From assembly GCF_019090095.1 (NCBI RefSeq), contig NZ_JAGQFP010000001.1, positions 1,054,001 to 1,118,000 of the forward strand: DNA of 64,000 nt, in the 5' to 3' direction. Each line of letters begins with the position of its first letter. Within the stretch, counting starts at the first letter, position 1. Under the pieces are notes generated by a model. It was not told the DNA's origin and ran no database searches. It saw nothing but the letters and a program-made list of their open reading frames with translations. Made by a program: the position numbers and the translations under genes. This document shows, piece by piece, positions 26,853 through 35,975 of the stretch. The DNA comes from Stutzerimonas stutzeri (GTDB lineage Bacteria; Pseudomonadota; Gammaproteobacteria; Pseudomonadales; Pseudomonadaceae).

Positions 26853-28076
26853 ATGCCACTTTCCAATCCCCCCCTTAAGCCTGATCCACTGGCCTGGGTC
26901 GCAGGCAGCGACGCGCCGGAAAAGCACGTCGTCGAGCTTGGATTCATGGCGCTGACCGATGCGGCCTCGCTGATCGTCGCGGCCACGCAGGGCTTCGCCC
27001 AGCCGTACGGGCTCACGCTCAATCTTCGGCGGCAGAGTTCGTGGTCGAGCCTGCGCGACAAACTGGTCGAAGGCGAACTGGATGCCGCTCACGGCCTCTA
27101 CGGTCTGATCTATGCCGTGCATCTGGGCATCGGTGGCGGCCCGCGCAAGGACATGGCCGTGCTCATGGGACTGGCGCAGAACGGCCAGAGCATCAGTCTG
27201 TCCAGCGCGCTAAAAGCCGCTGGCGTGATCGATCCTGACGCGCTCCACCGCTGCGTGCGCCACAGTGGTGCGAAACTCACGCTGGCACAGACCTTCCCGA
27301 CCGGGACGCATGCCCTCTGGCTCTATTACTGGCTCGCCGCCCACGGCATCCATCCACTCGAAGACGTGCGCACCCTGGTGGTGCCGCCTTCGCGGATGGT
27401 CGCCCACCTGCGTGCACGCCGCATCGACGGATTCTGCGCCGGCGAGCCCTGGGGCGCCTTGGCCATCGAAGAGAACCTGGGCTACACCATCGCGACCAGC
27501 CAGTCGATCTGGGCTGACCATCCGGAGAAAGTCCTCGGCTGTACCCGTGAGTTCGTCGACCAGCACCCCAACACCGCTCGGGCGTTGGTCATGGCGATTC
27601 TCGAGGCCAGTCGCTTCATTGACGCAAGCCCAGAAAATCGACGCAGTACCGCACGACTGATTGCCGGCAGCGACTATGTCGATGCGCCGGTAGCGGCCAT
27701 CGAACCGCGCTTTCTCGGCCAGTATGAAGACGGGCTCGGCCACGCCTGGATGGACAAGCACCCGCTGCGCTTCTTTGGCAACGGCGAGGTGAACATGCCC
27801 TACCACTCCGACGGCCTCTGGTTCATGACCCAGCTGAGGCGCTGGGGCCTGCTGCGTGAGGATCCCGACTACCTCGCCGTGGCGCAAAGTGTTCAGCAGA
27901 CCGGCCTTTACCGCGATGCGGCGACCGCGCTGCAGATCGCCATACCCGACTCGCCCATGCGCAGCGCCACACTCATGGACGGCAGCCGCTGGGACGGCAG
28001 CGATCCCGCCGGCTACGCGCGCAGTTTCACCCTGCATGCGATGGCGGACGCCGAGCCGCCACTCAGCTTGCCTTGA
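26853..28076 (+). CDS. nasS: NasS nitrate/nitrite sensor (NrtA-like, cytoplasmic)
   Basis: About 407 residues with the CmpA/NrtA periplasmic-binding-protein fold (GFMALTDAASLIVAATQGF, TFPTGTHALWLYYWLAAHGIHP, AGEPWGALAI, MPYHSDGLWFMTQLRRWGLL) but no signal peptide, as in NasS. NasS holds NasT when nitrate and nitrite are absent and releases it when they bind (known in Azotobacter and Pseudomonas). Start ATG 26853 is chosen because the sigma-54 promoter puts the transcript start near 26792. CACCC/GGGTG (26804-26808 and 26827-26831) can form a hairpin before the start. nasT follows after 14 nt. Confidence 0.9.
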   Translation: MPLSNPPLKPDPLAWVAGSDAPEKHVVELGFMALTDAASLIVAATQGFAQPYGLTLNLRRQSSWSSLRDKLVEGELDAAHGLYGLIYAVHLGIGGGPRKDMAVLMGLAQNGQSISLSSALKAAGVIDPDALHRCVRHSGAKLTLAQTFPTGTHALWLYYWLAAHGIHPLEDVRTLVVPPSRMVAHLRARRIDGFCAGEPWGALAIEENLGYTIATSQSIWADHPEKVLGCTREFVDQHPNTARALVMAILEASRFIDASPENRRSTARLIAGSDYVDAPVAAIEPRFLGQYEDGLGHAWMDKHPLRFFGNGEVNMPYHSDGLWFMTQLRRWGLLREDPDYLAVAQSVQQTGLYRDAATALQIAIPDSPMRSATLMDGSRWDGSDPAGYARSFTLHAMADAEPPLSLP

Positions 28077-28090
28077 AGAGGGAGACAGCC

Positions 28091-28669
28091 ATGCTTCGTG
28101 TCCTCCTGATCGACGATACCCCGCGCAAGGTCGGGCGCCTGCGCACCGCCCTGATAGAGGCCGGCTTCGAGGTGATCGAGGAGTCCGGCCTGACCATCGA
28201 TCTGCCCGAGCGCGTCGAGGCGATTCGTCCCGACGTGGTGCTGATCGACACCGACTCCCCCGGCCGCGACGTGATGGAACAAGTGGTGATGGTGACCCGG
28301 GACCAGCCGCGGCCCATCGTCATGTTCACCGACGACAGCAACCCGGACGCCATGCGCCAGGCGATCCGTGCGGGCGTCAGCGCCTACATCGTCGAGGGTA
28401 TTCAGGCCCAGCGCTTGAAGCCGATCCTCGACGTCGCCATGGCCCGCTTCGAGAGCGACCAGGCCATCCGTGCGCAACTGCATGCGCGCGACCAGCAACT
28501 GGTCGAACGCAAGCGCATCGAGCTGGCCAAGGGCATGCTGATGAAGATGCGCAGCTGCAACGAAGAAGAGGCCTACACCCTCATGCGTCGCCAGGCCATG
28601 AGCCGCCAGCAGAAGCTGATCCAGGTGGCCGAACAAATCATCGCAATGAACGATCTGCTGGGGCAGTAA
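28091..28669 (+). CDS. nasT: NasT ANTAR-domain transcription antiterminator
   Basis: 192 residues. An N-terminal receiver-like domain (LLIDDTP, VVLIDTDSPGRD with Asp53 at the usual acceptor position) and a C-terminal ANTAR RNA-binding domain (residues 133-185, RIELAKGMLMKMRSCNEEEAYTLMRR). Freed NasT binds two-hairpin RNA leaders and prevents termination. Three such leaders are found in this window, before nrtA, nasA and nirB. GGGAG lies upstream of the ATG. Confidence 0.93.
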   Translation: MLRVLLIDDTPRKVGRLRTALIEAGFEVIEESGLTIDLPERVEAIRPDVVLIDTDSPGRDVMEQVVMVTRDQPRPIVMFTDDSNPDAMRQAIRAGVSAYIVEGIQAQRLKPILDVAMARFESDQAIRAQLHARDQQLVERKRIELAKGMLMKMRSCNEEEAYTLMRRQAMSRQQKLIQVAEQIIAMNDLLGQ

Positions 28670-28682
28670 GCCCGCATCACCA

Positions 28683-29905
28683 GTAGGAGCAGGCTCTGCC
28701 TGCGACCCTGGCCACGCCGGTGGATGCCTCAAGCCGCGCCGCTGGACGCCCCAAAGGTCGCGGGCAGAGCCCGCTCCTACAGACGGCCCCGACCCCATCA
28801 GGCAGCACCGCTACGCTGCAAGTCCCTCCAGCATCCGCAGCTCCTGTAGGAGCAGGCTCTGCCTGCGACCCTGGCCACGCCGGTGGATGCCTCAGACCGC
28901 GTCGCGGGATGCCCCAAAGGTCGCGGGCAGAGCCCGCTCCTACAGACGGATCCGACCCCGTCACGCAGCACCGCTACGCTGAAAATCCCTCAAGCATCCG
29001 CAGCTCCTGTAGGAGTAGGCTCTGCCTGCGACCCTGGCCACGCCGCTGGATACCTCAAGACCGCGTCGCGGGATGCCCCAAAGGTCGCGGGCAGAGCCCG
29101 CTCCTACAGACGGATCCGACCCCGTCACGCAGCACCGCTACGCTGCAAATCCCTCAAGCATCCGCCGCCCCTGTAGGAGCAGGCTCTGCCTGCGACCCTG
29201 GCTGCGCCGGTGAATACCTCAAGATCGCGTCGCGGGATGCCCCAAAGGTCGCGGGCAGCCCGCTCCTACAGACGGCCCGATCCCGTCACGCAGCACCGCT
29301 ACGCTGCAAATCCCTCAAGCATCCGCAGCTCCTGTAGGAGCAGGCTCTGCCTGCGACCCTGGCTGCGCCGCTGGATACCTCAAGACTGCGTCGCGGGATG
29401 CCCCAAAGGTAGAGCCCGCTCCTACAGACGGATCCGACCCCGTCACGCAGCACCGCTACGCTGCAAATCCCTCAAGCATCCGCCGCCCCTGTAGGAGCAG
29501 GCTCTGCCTGCGACCCTGGCCCCGCCGGTGGCTGCCTCAAGACCGCGCCGCGGGATGCCCCAAAGGTCGCGGGCAGAGCCCGCTCCTACAGACGGACCCG
29601 ACCCCGTCACGCAGCACCGCTACGCTGCACGTGCCTCCAGCATGCGCAGCCCCTGTAGGAGCAGGCTCTGCCTGCGACCGTGGTTGCGCCGCTGAATACC
29701 TCAAGACTGCGTCGCTGGATGCCCCAAAGGTCGCGGGCAGAGCCCGCTCCTACAGACGGACCCGACCCCGTCAGGCAGCACCGCTACGCTGCAAATCCCT
29801 CAAGCATCCGCAGCTCCTGTAGGAGCAGGCTCTGCCTGCCACCCTGGCTGCGCCGCTGGATACCTCAAGACTGCGACGGCGATGCCCCGGCGGCCCCAAA
29901 AGCGC
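28683..29905. repeat. tandem array of inverted REP pairs (about 163-bp units)
   Basis: Seven complete units and one truncated unit. Each unit begins with a REP (GTAGGAGCAGGCTCTGCCTG...) at 28683, 28846, 29009, 29173, 29334, 29491, 29655 and 29819, and carries an inverted REP (ending ...GCCCGCTCCTAC) about 75 bp later. Periods are 163, 163, 164, 161, 157, 164 and 164 bp. The shorter ones result from deletions inside the inverted REP of units 4 and 5. Units are near identical, so amplification was recent. The eighth unit decays after about 29870. Open frames across it are artefacts of the repeat. No RAYT transposase gene is in the window. Confidence 0.93.
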
Positions 29906-30049
29906 GCCCGACCGCCTCGTGCTGCACGAACTTCGCTCCCCGCGCCCGGCTACTCGTCGCGCCGCCAACTGACGGCACCTCGCGACCAAACAATCACAAC
30001 CATTTGATTTAAATCGATTTTTAAAGGAATTTCGCGCCGAAGCAGAACC

Positions 30050-30065
30050 TGGCAAGCCCCTTGCA
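30050..30065 (+). promoter_or_regulatory. sigma-54 (-24/-12) promoter of nrtABC
   Basis: TGGCAAGCCCCTTGCA: GG at 30051-30052 and GC at 30063-30064 with 10 nt between, a near-perfect RpoN site. Transcription should start near 30076, just before the first leader hairpin. An A/T-rich patch (about 29988-30033) lies immediately upstream and could suit IHF. Confidence 0.85.
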
Positions 30066-30090
30066 ATCACCTTGGCACCACGTCTTCGGG

Positions 30091-30180
30091 TCGCCAACGG
30101 CGGTGATCGGGACGAATTGACAAAGGCGTCAACGGTGCCCGCTCTGCGCATGCAGAGGGGCGTCCGTTGCGCCTTTTTTT
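30091..30180 (+). promoter_or_regulatory. NasT-responsive antiterminator leader of nrtABC
   Basis: First hairpin TCGCC-[AACGGC]-GGTGA at 30091-30106. Second hairpin TTGAC-[AAAGGC]-GTCAA at 30117-30132. Both hexaloops have A at position 1 and G at position 4, the mark of ANTAR target RNAs. The terminator pairs GGCGTCAACGG (30125-30135) with CCGTTGCGCC (30164-30173), enclosing a nested CTCTGC/GCAGAG stem, and is followed by seven T (30174-30180). Terminator and second hairpin share 30125-30132, so they exclude each other. Confidence 0.85.
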
Positions 30181-30204
30181 CGTTTCGCGATTGAGGGATA
30201 AATC

Positions 30205-31566
30205 ATGCGCAAGACCCGCCGTACGCTGCTGAAAACGCTAGTGGCCTCCGCCCTGCTGCCGCTATTGCCATTGACCGCCTGGGCCGCGGCGCCGGAAAAG
30301 GAAGAGCTCAAGCTCGGTTTCATCAAGCTCACCGACATGGCGCCGCTCGCCATCGCCTACGAAAAGGGCTTCTTCGAGGACGAAGGGCTATACGTCACCC
30401 TCGAAGCCCAGGCCAACTGGAAGGTGTTGCTGGACCGCGTCATCGACGGCGAACTGGACGGCGCGCATATGCTCTCCGGACAGCCGCTCGGCGCCACCAT
30501 TGGTTTCGGCACCAAGGCCGACATCATCACGGCGTTCACCATGGACCTCAACGGCAACGCCATCACCCTGTCCAACGCCGTTTGGGAGCAGATGAAGCCC
30601 CACCTAGCCATGGCCGATGGTAAGCCGGTCCATCCGATCAAGGCCAACGCGCTCAAGCCGGTCATCGAGCAATTTCACGCCGCCGGCAAGCCGTTCAACC
30701 TGGGTATGGTCTTCCCGGTGTCCACCCATAATTACGAGTTGCGCTACTGGCTGGCCGCTGGCGGCATCCATCCGGGCTACTACGCGCCCGCCAAGGGCGA
30801 CATCAGTGGCCAGATCGATGCCCAGGCGTTGCTTTCGGTCACCCCGCCGCCACAGATGCCCTCAACGATGGAAGCCGGCACGATCAACGGTTACAGCGTC
30901 GGCGAACCCTGGAACCAGCAGGCGGTGTTCAAAGGCATCGGCGTGCCGGTGGTGGCGGATTATGCGATCCGCAAGAACATGTCGGAGAAGGTCTTCGGCG
31001 TCTCCAAGGCCTGGGCCGAGGCCCATCCGGAAACCCACAAGCGCCTGGTCAAGGCCCTGATCCGCGCCGGCAAATGGCTGGATGAGGACAACAACGCCAA
31101 CCGCCGGGAAGCCGTGGAAATCCTCTCGCGTCCGGAGTATGTCGGCGCCGACGCAAAAGTCATCGCCAACTCCATGACCGGCACGTTCGAGTTCGAAAAG
31201 GGCGACAAGCGCGAAGTGCCGGATTTCAACGTGTTCTTCCGTTACCACGCGACCTACCCCTACTACTCCGACGCCATCTGGTACCTGACCCAGATGCGCC
31301 GCTGGGGCCAGATCGCCGAGGCGAAGCCGGACAGCTGGTACCTGGAAACCGCCAAGCGCGTCTACCGCCCGGACATCTACCGCCAGGCGGCCGACGAGCT
31401 GATCGCCGACGGCCTGCTCAGCGCCGAAGACGTGCCGCCCGCCGATGAAGACGGCATTCGCGAGCCGCTGGCCGACACCATCGACGGCATCACCTACGAC
31501 GGCCATACGCCTAACGCCTACCTCGACCAGTTCGCGATCGGCCTCAAAGGCGATACCACGCTCTGA
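30205..31566 (+). CDS. nrtA: nitrate ABC transporter substrate-binding protein
   Basis: 453 residues of the CmpA/NrtA/NasF family. The N-terminus [27 protein letters not shown] looks like a twin-arginine signal peptide. The mature protein shares many segments with NasS ([64 protein letters not shown]). It captures nitrate/nitrite in the periplasm for NrtBC. GAGGGA lies at 30193-30198, spaced 6 nt from ATG 30205. First gene after the NasT leader. Confidence 0.93.
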   Translation: MRKTRRTLLKTLVASALLPLLPLTAWAAAPEKEELKLGFIKLTDMAPLAIAYEKGFFEDEGLYVTLEAQANWKVLLDRVIDGELDGAHMLSGQPLGATIGFGTKADIITAFTMDLNGNAITLSNAVWEQMKPHLAMADGKPVHPIKANALKPVIEQFHAAGKPFNLGMVFPVSTHNYELRYWLAAGGIHPGYYAPAKGDISGQIDAQALLSVTPPPQMPSTMEAGTINGYSVGEPWNQQAVFKGIGVPVVADYAIRKNMSEKVFGVSKAWAEAHPETHKRLVKALIRAGKWLDEDNNANRREAVEILSRPEYVGADAKVIANSMTGTFEFEKGDKREVPDFNVFFRYHATYPYYSDAIWYLTQMRRWGQIAEAKPDSWYLETAKRVYRPDIYRQAADELIADGLLSAEDVPPADEDGIREPLADTIDGITYDGHTPNAYLDQFAIGLKGDTTL

Positions 31567-31612
31567 TCCGCGCATGGGAGGCGCAGGCCTCCCGATCCAG
31601 GAGGACACATCG

Positions 31613-32602
31613 ATGAGCAACCCAGCCGTCGTGCAAAACATCAAAGAGACCTTGGAGGCTGGCCGTCAGGCGCGGCTCAAGCGCTGGCTGCCGCAAGTGA
31701 TCATGCCGCTGGTGGGCGTCCTTGCCTTCCTGCTGTTCTGGCAGTTGCTGGCATCGAACATTCAGACCAGCCTCGGCCAATTCCCCGGGCCGAGCCAGGT
31801 CGCCGAGCAGTTCACCGGCCTGGTCGATGCGCATATCCAGTCGCGGGAAAAGGCCGCCGCCTTCTACCTTCGGCAGGAGGAACGCAACGCCGCCACGCTG
31901 GCCAAGAACCCCGACGCCGTTGTGAAGATCCGTCCGTACACCGGCAAGCCGACCTTCTTCGAACAGATCGTCACCAGCCTCTACACCGTGATGACCGGCT
32001 TCGCCCTCGCCTCGCTGATCGCCGTACCGCTGGGCATCGTCTGCGGCCTGAGCAAGACGGTATACAGCGCGGTGAACCCGCTGATCCAGATCTTCAAGCC
32101 GGTGTCGCCGCTGGCCTGGCTGCCGCTGGTGACCATGGTGGTCAGCGCCGTCTACGTCAGCGACGACCCGCTGTTCGCCAAGTCCTTCGTCACCTCGGCG
32201 CTGACCGTCGCGCTCTGCTGCCTGTGGCCGACGGTGATCAACACCACGGTCGGCGTGGCGAACCTGGACAAGGACCTGACCAACGTCAGCCGCGTGCTGC
32301 GCCTGTCGCCGCTCAGTCATGTGCGCCGCATCGTCCTGCCCGCTGCCATTCCGATGATCTTTACCGGGCTGCGGCTGTCGCTGGCGACCAGCTGGATGGT
32401 GCTGATTGCCGCGGAAATGCTGGCGCAGAACCCCGGCCTCGGGAAATTCATCTGGGATGAGTTCCAGAACGGCAGCTCCAACTCGCTCGGCCGGATCATG
32501 GTCGCGGTGATCGTTATCGGCCTGATCGGCTTCGCCCTGGACCGCATCATGCTGATGCTCCAGCGCCGCGTGAGCTGGGACAAGAACGCAGACCTGCGCT
32601 GA
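31613..32602 (+). CDS. nrtB: nitrate ABC transporter permease
   Basis: A 329-residue BPD-type inner-membrane permease with about six transmembrane segments. The first (LVGVLAFLLFWQLLAS) is separated by a charged stretch of about 90 residues from the core, which carries the cytoplasmic coupling loop around VSRVLRLSPLSHVRRIVLPAAIP. AGGAGG sits 8 nt before ATG 31613. Family: NrtB/NasE/SsuC-like, nitrate branch by context. Confidence 0.92.
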   Translation: MSNPAVVQNIKETLEAGRQARLKRWLPQVIMPLVGVLAFLLFWQLLASNIQTSLGQFPGPSQVAEQFTGLVDAHIQSREKAAAFYLRQEERNAATLAKNPDAVVKIRPYTGKPTFFEQIVTSLYTVMTGFALASLIAVPLGIVCGLSKTVYSAVNPLIQIFKPVSPLAWLPLVTMVVSAVYVSDDPLFAKSFVTSALTVALCCLWPTVINTTVGVANLDKDLTNVSRVLRLSPLSHVRRIVLPAAIPMIFTGLRLSLATSWMVLIAAEMLAQNPGLGKFIWDEFQNGSSNSLGRIMVAVIVIGLIGFALDRIMLMLQRRVSWDKNADLR

Positions 32603-32611
32603 GGAAATCAC

Positions 32612-33406
32612 ATGAACAACGCCCATCTCGAACTCACCGGCGTCGGTATCAGCTTTCCCACGGACAAGGGGCTCTACTGCGCGCTACAGAACGTCAACCT
32701 GCGCATCGCCAAGGGCGAGTTCGTCTCGCTGATCGGCCACTCCGGCTGCGGCAAGTCGACCGTCCTCAACATCGTCGCCGGGCTGTATCAGGCCACCACC
32801 GGCGGCGTGATCCTCGACGGCCGCGAGGTCAACGAACCTGGCCCGGAGCGCGCCGTGGTGTTCCAGAACCACAGCCTGCTGCCCTGGCTCAGCTGCTACG
32901 AAAACGTCGAACTGGCGGTACGGGAAGTCTTCCGGGGCCAGAAAAGCAAACGGGAAATGCGCGACTGGATCGAGCACAACCTCGAGCTGGTGCACATGAC
33001 CCACGCCCGCGACAAACGCCCCAGCGAAATTTCCGGCGGGATGAAACAGCGCATCGGCATCGCCCGTGCGCTGGCCATGCAACCCAAGGTGTTGCTGATG
33101 GACGAGCCCTTCGGTGCCCTCGATGCGCTGACCCGCGCGCATCTGCAGGACTCGCTGATGGAGATCCACGCCGACCTTGGCAACACCGTGATCATGATCA
33201 CCCATGACGTCGACGAAGCCGTGCTGCTGTCCGATCGCATCGTGATGATGACCAACGGTCCCTCGGCCACCATTGGCGAGATCCTGCGTGTCGAGCTCAA
33301 AAATCCCCGCGACCGCATGACCTTGGCCCACGACGCCCAGTACCACGCCTACCGGGCGCAGGTTCTGGAGTTCCTCTACCAGCGCCAGCAGCGGCCGGCG
33401 GCCTGA
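32612..33406 (+). CDS. nrtC: nitrate ABC transporter ATP-binding protein
   Basis: A 264-residue ABC ATPase: Walker [11 protein letters not shown]-loop [11 protein letters not shown], signature ISGGMKQR, Walker B VLLMDEP and switch His in MITHDVDEA. It is a single-domain NasD/NrtD-type subunit and lacks the NrtA-like C-terminal domain of cyanobacterial NrtC. It starts 9 nt after nrtB ends. Confidence 0.93.
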   Translation: MNNAHLELTGVGISFPTDKGLYCALQNVNLRIAKGEFVSLIGHSGCGKSTVLNIVAGLYQATTGGVILDGREVNEPGPERAVVFQNHSLLPWLSCYENVELAVREVFRGQKSKREMRDWIEHNLELVHMTHARDKRPSEISGGMKQRIGIARALAMQPKVLLMDEPFGALDALTRAHLQDSLMEIHADLGNTVIMITHDVDEAVLLSDRIVMMTNGPSATIGEILRVELKNPRDRMTLAHDAQYHAYRAQVLEFLYQRQQRPAA

Positions 33407-33444
33407 CAAGCCACCAGGAAGGTCATCGACAAAGGATCACGCGC

Positions 33445-34563
33445 ATGGACAGAGTTTTGAACGGCACGCGTACAACGCACGCCGCGCCGCACGCAACCAC
33501 CGCCGCCTTGCAGTCCTACGTGGATTGGCTGGTGCTCGCCGCCTGGGCCATGGCCTGTATTGCGGGCCTCTGGCAGCAGCAATGGCTGGCCCTGGCCCTC
33601 GCCTGCATCGCCGCAGGTCTGCAACTGACGCAACAGCGCAAACGCCGCGAACATCAGCGCCACCGAGAGCATTTGCTGGCCATGCTCGGCCAACAGCAAG
33701 GGCTCGACCAGCCTCGTGAGGATCTGGTCGCCGCCTTCGGCGCTCAGTCGCTGCGCGGCGAACGTTTACGAAGTGAGGTGCAGTTCGCCAGCGATGCCCT
33801 CGAGCGCATGGCCGCTACCGCCGAGCACAGTAGTATCGACCAGGGCGAGCGAGTGCTGGCGATGACCGAGGCCAGCCAGGCGCTGAGTCAGAACCTGGAG
33901 CGGGTTGGCACCTTGGGCCAGCAGGCCATGCAAGCCTTCGCCGACACCCACCGGCAAAGCCAGGCCGGTCGCGACAACGCGATCTCCGTCAGCACCCGCA
34001 TGACCGAGGTGCGCCAGAGCCTGCAGCGCACCTCGGATGCAGTCGGCCAGCTGTTGCAGGACACGGCCGCCGTCGGCAAAGCCGCCCTGAGCATCCAGAA
34101 CGTTGCCAAGCAAACCCAGCTGCTCGCCCTGAACGCGTCCATCGAAGCCGCGCGAGCCGGCGAGCACGGTCGCGGTTTCGCCGTGGTGGCCGACGAGGTT
34201 CGCCAACTGGCGCTGACCAGCGACTGCGCGGCCCAGGACATCACCAGCGTGGTCGCCACGACCGGCAACGCGGTTCGTCGCGTCGAGGCCGAAGTCGTCC
34301 AGCACCAGCAATTGCTCGAGCAAAGCGGCGAACAGAGCAGCGCCTTGGCCGCCGAACTCGATCAGTTGGCGCAGCGCAGCCAGCTGAGCCTGGCCGAACT
34401 CGATCACCTGCAAGCGGCCCTCGACGAGCAGCGACACGGCAACCGCCTGTTGCGCGACCAGCTTGATCACGTCGAGACCGGCGTCGAGCGCCAACGCATC
34501 CAGGCCCAAGAGCTGCACAGCCTGACCCTCTACCTCACTCGTCTCAGCCGTACGGAAGCCTGA
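33445..34563 (+). CDS. MCP-type signalling protein without a sensor domain
   Basis: 372 residues. Two closely spaced hydrophobic helices (about residues 25-43 and 46-62) leave no room for a periplasmic ligand domain. The rest is a helical coiled-coil MCP signalling domain with the conserved hairpin tip [31 protein letters not shown] near residues 225-255. No HAMP domain or CheR-docking pentapeptide is seen. It lies 38 bp after nrtC and 2 nt before a NIT-like gene, so it probably belongs to the nitrate transport operon. AAAGGA lies 8 nt before the ATG. Role inferred: nitrate-linked chemotaxis or other Che-type signalling. Confidence 0.85.
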   Translation: MDRVLNGTRTTHAAPHATTAALQSYVDWLVLAAWAMACIAGLWQQQWLALALACIAAGLQLTQQRKRREHQRHREHLLAMLGQQQGLDQPREDLVAAFGAQSLRGERLRSEVQFASDALERMAATAEHSSIDQGERVLAMTEASQALSQNLERVGTLGQQAMQAFADTHRQSQAGRDNAISVSTRMTEVRQSLQRTSDAVGQLLQDTAAVGKAALSIQNVAKQTQLLALNASIEAARAGEHGRGFAVVADEVRQLALTSDCAAQDITSVVATTGNAVRRVEAEVVQHQQLLEQSGEQSSALAAELDQLAQRSQLSLAELDHLQAALDEQRHGNRLLRDQLDHVETGVERQRIQAQELHSLTLYLTRLSRTEA

Positions 34564-34565
34564 CC

Positions 34566-35261
34566 ATGGAAGTATCGATCGCCCTAACCCTGGCCGCCTG
34601 CCTGGTGCTGCTCGGCAACCATCTCAGTCGCGTTGCAGCCGAGCGGCACCGCAAGCGCCTCAGCACAACCGATGTCCAGGCCTTGCAGCATGCGCTGGAA
34701 GTACTGCAATTCGTGCAGAAACACCGGGGCCTGGGCGGCCAACCCGATGCCGCAGCCGCCGCGCAGCGATTGGAGGTCGCCCACCACGTCGACCGGCTCT
34801 GGCAGCAATGGAAAGGCGAGGAAAACCGTCCGGCGATGCGCGCGCTGTGGCAGCAGATCCGCCAGAACCCGGCGGACTTCGAGCCGCACTGCATCCTGAT
34901 CGAGCAACTGCTCGAAAGCATTCATGTGCTGGAGCTGCGCCTCGTCTTCCAGGGCAATCGGCAGGTGTCCGGCCTGTGCGAGGCCTGTCGCGCGCTGGAA
35001 GACCTCGGCCGCCTGCGCGGCCTGGCGGTGCGGGCAGCCAACTTCGAAAAGTGCCCGTTGGATATGCAGATCCAGATGCGCTATCTCTGCCTGCGCCTCA
35101 CCGACCCGGTCAGCGGCGACAGCCTGCACAACCTCATCGAACACCTGGAGAGCAACCTGATCGATGCACCGCGGGTCAGCCTGGCGCCAGCCGAATGCTA
35201 CGCGCTGATCACGCCAATCATCGACGAGCGCCTGCAAGGCATTCGCCATAGCATCGCCTGA
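34566..35261 (+). CDS. membrane-anchored NIT-like (nitrate/nitrite-sensing) protein
   Basis: 231 residues. A short N-terminal hydrophobic anchor (residues 4-18) is followed by arginine-rich sequence (RVAAERHRKR), which predicts a cytoplasmic all-helical domain. EVLQFVQKHRGLGGQ (about residues 43-57) resembles the first helix of NIT domains (LxxLQxERG type). There is no kinase, GGDEF or MCP domain in the protein itself. It starts 2 nt after the MCP gene. I infer it is the sensor half of a two-protein chemoreceptor; the NIT assignment needs a profile search. Confidence 0.65.
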   Translation: MEVSIALTLAACLVLLGNHLSRVAAERHRKRLSTTDVQALQHALEVLQFVQKHRGLGGQPDAAAAAQRLEVAHHVDRLWQQWKGEENRPAMRALWQQIRQNPADFEPHCILIEQLLESIHVLELRLVFQGNRQVSGLCEACRALEDLGRLRGLAVRAANFEKCPLDMQIQMRYLCLRLTDPVSGDSLHNLIEHLESNLIDAPRVSLAPAECYALITPIIDERLQGIRHSIA

Positions 35262-35398
35262 GGCACCGAAGAACATCTTACGGACCATCAACTCGTTGAA
35301 TCATGCTTGGGCCGGCCCGGAGCACGCGTAGAATCAGCGCCCGCGTCGGGCCGGCATTCGGCCAACGCCCCGCACCAAGCCTTCAGTACGAGAGCACC

Positions 35399-35842
35399 AT
35401 GGCCCGCCTGACCCTGCAATTTCCCGAAGACCAGTTCTGCTTTTCCACCCAGCTGACCGTTCGCATCACTGACATCAATGCCGGCAACCACTTGGCCAAC
35501 GACTCGATGATCTCGATGATTTCCGAAGCCCGCGCACGGTTCCTGTTTGCCTACGGCATCGCCGAGACCAGCAAGGACGGTAGCGGCATCATCGTTACCG
35601 ACCTGGCCACCACCTACAAAGCCGAGGCCCATGCGCGGGACGCCCTGTTATTCGAAGTCGGCGTGATGGACTTCAACCCCTACGGCGGGGACATCACCTT
35701 TCGCATTACCCGTCCCGCCGATGGCACCCTGATCGCCATGGCCAAGTCCGGTTTCGTTTTCTACAACTACCTCGAATCGCGGGTGGTGCGCATGCCAGCC
35801 GAGTTCGAGGCCAAGTTTCCCAAGGTCAACCGCATCGCCTGA
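35399..35842 (+). CDS. 4HBT-type acyl-CoA thioesterase
   Basis: 147 residues with a hotdog fold of the YbgC/FadM type: RITDINAGNHLANDSMISMISEARARFL carries the usual Asp and helix, followed by beta strands (YKAEAHARDALLFEVGV, FRITRPADGTLIAMAKSGFVFYNY). Substrate unknown. ATG 35399 is used; upstream in-frame sequence to 35303 looks non-coding. It lies 137 bp after the NIT-like gene and before the nasA promoter. No link to nitrate metabolism is evident. Confidence 0.85.
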   Translation: MARLTLQFPEDQFCFSTQLTVRITDINAGNHLANDSMISMISEARARFLFAYGIAETSKDGSGIIVTDLATTYKAEAHARDALLFEVGVMDFNPYGGDITFRITRPADGTLIAMAKSGFVFYNYLESRVVRMPAEFEAKFPKVNRIA

Positions 35843-35946
35843 CGCGCCCTACTTCGATGCACCGCGCACCACCACTGCGCGCTGGCTGATCGATTCCAGC
35901 CTACCGTCCCTCGTCAAGCGCACGCCAATCAACGCCCTCGGTGGTT

Positions 35947-35962
35947 GGCACAGCTTCTGCTT
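35947..35962 (+). promoter_or_regulatory. sigma-54 (-24/-12) promoter of nasA
   Basis: TGGCACAGCTTCTGCT: GG at 35948-35949, 10 nt, GC at 35960-35961. The transcript would start near 35972, four bases before the first leader hairpin. Confidence 0.82.
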
Positions 35963-35975
35963 ATCGCAACTCAGG

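Noticed and set aside
28720..29822. Several plus-strand open frames of 60-205 codons across the REP array
   Set aside because: They arise because the repeat unit lacks stops in some frames. The unit length is not a multiple of three in most copies, so the frames shift, and there are no ribosome binding sites or family features.
28683..29905. Array considered as CRISPR
   Set aside because: Units are about 163 bp, near-identical throughout with no unique spacers, internally palindromic as REP pairs, and no cas genes are nearby.
33766..34518. 250-codon frame antisense to the MCP gene
   Set aside because: Leucine/glycine/alanine-rich shadow of the coiled-coil codons; no start signals.
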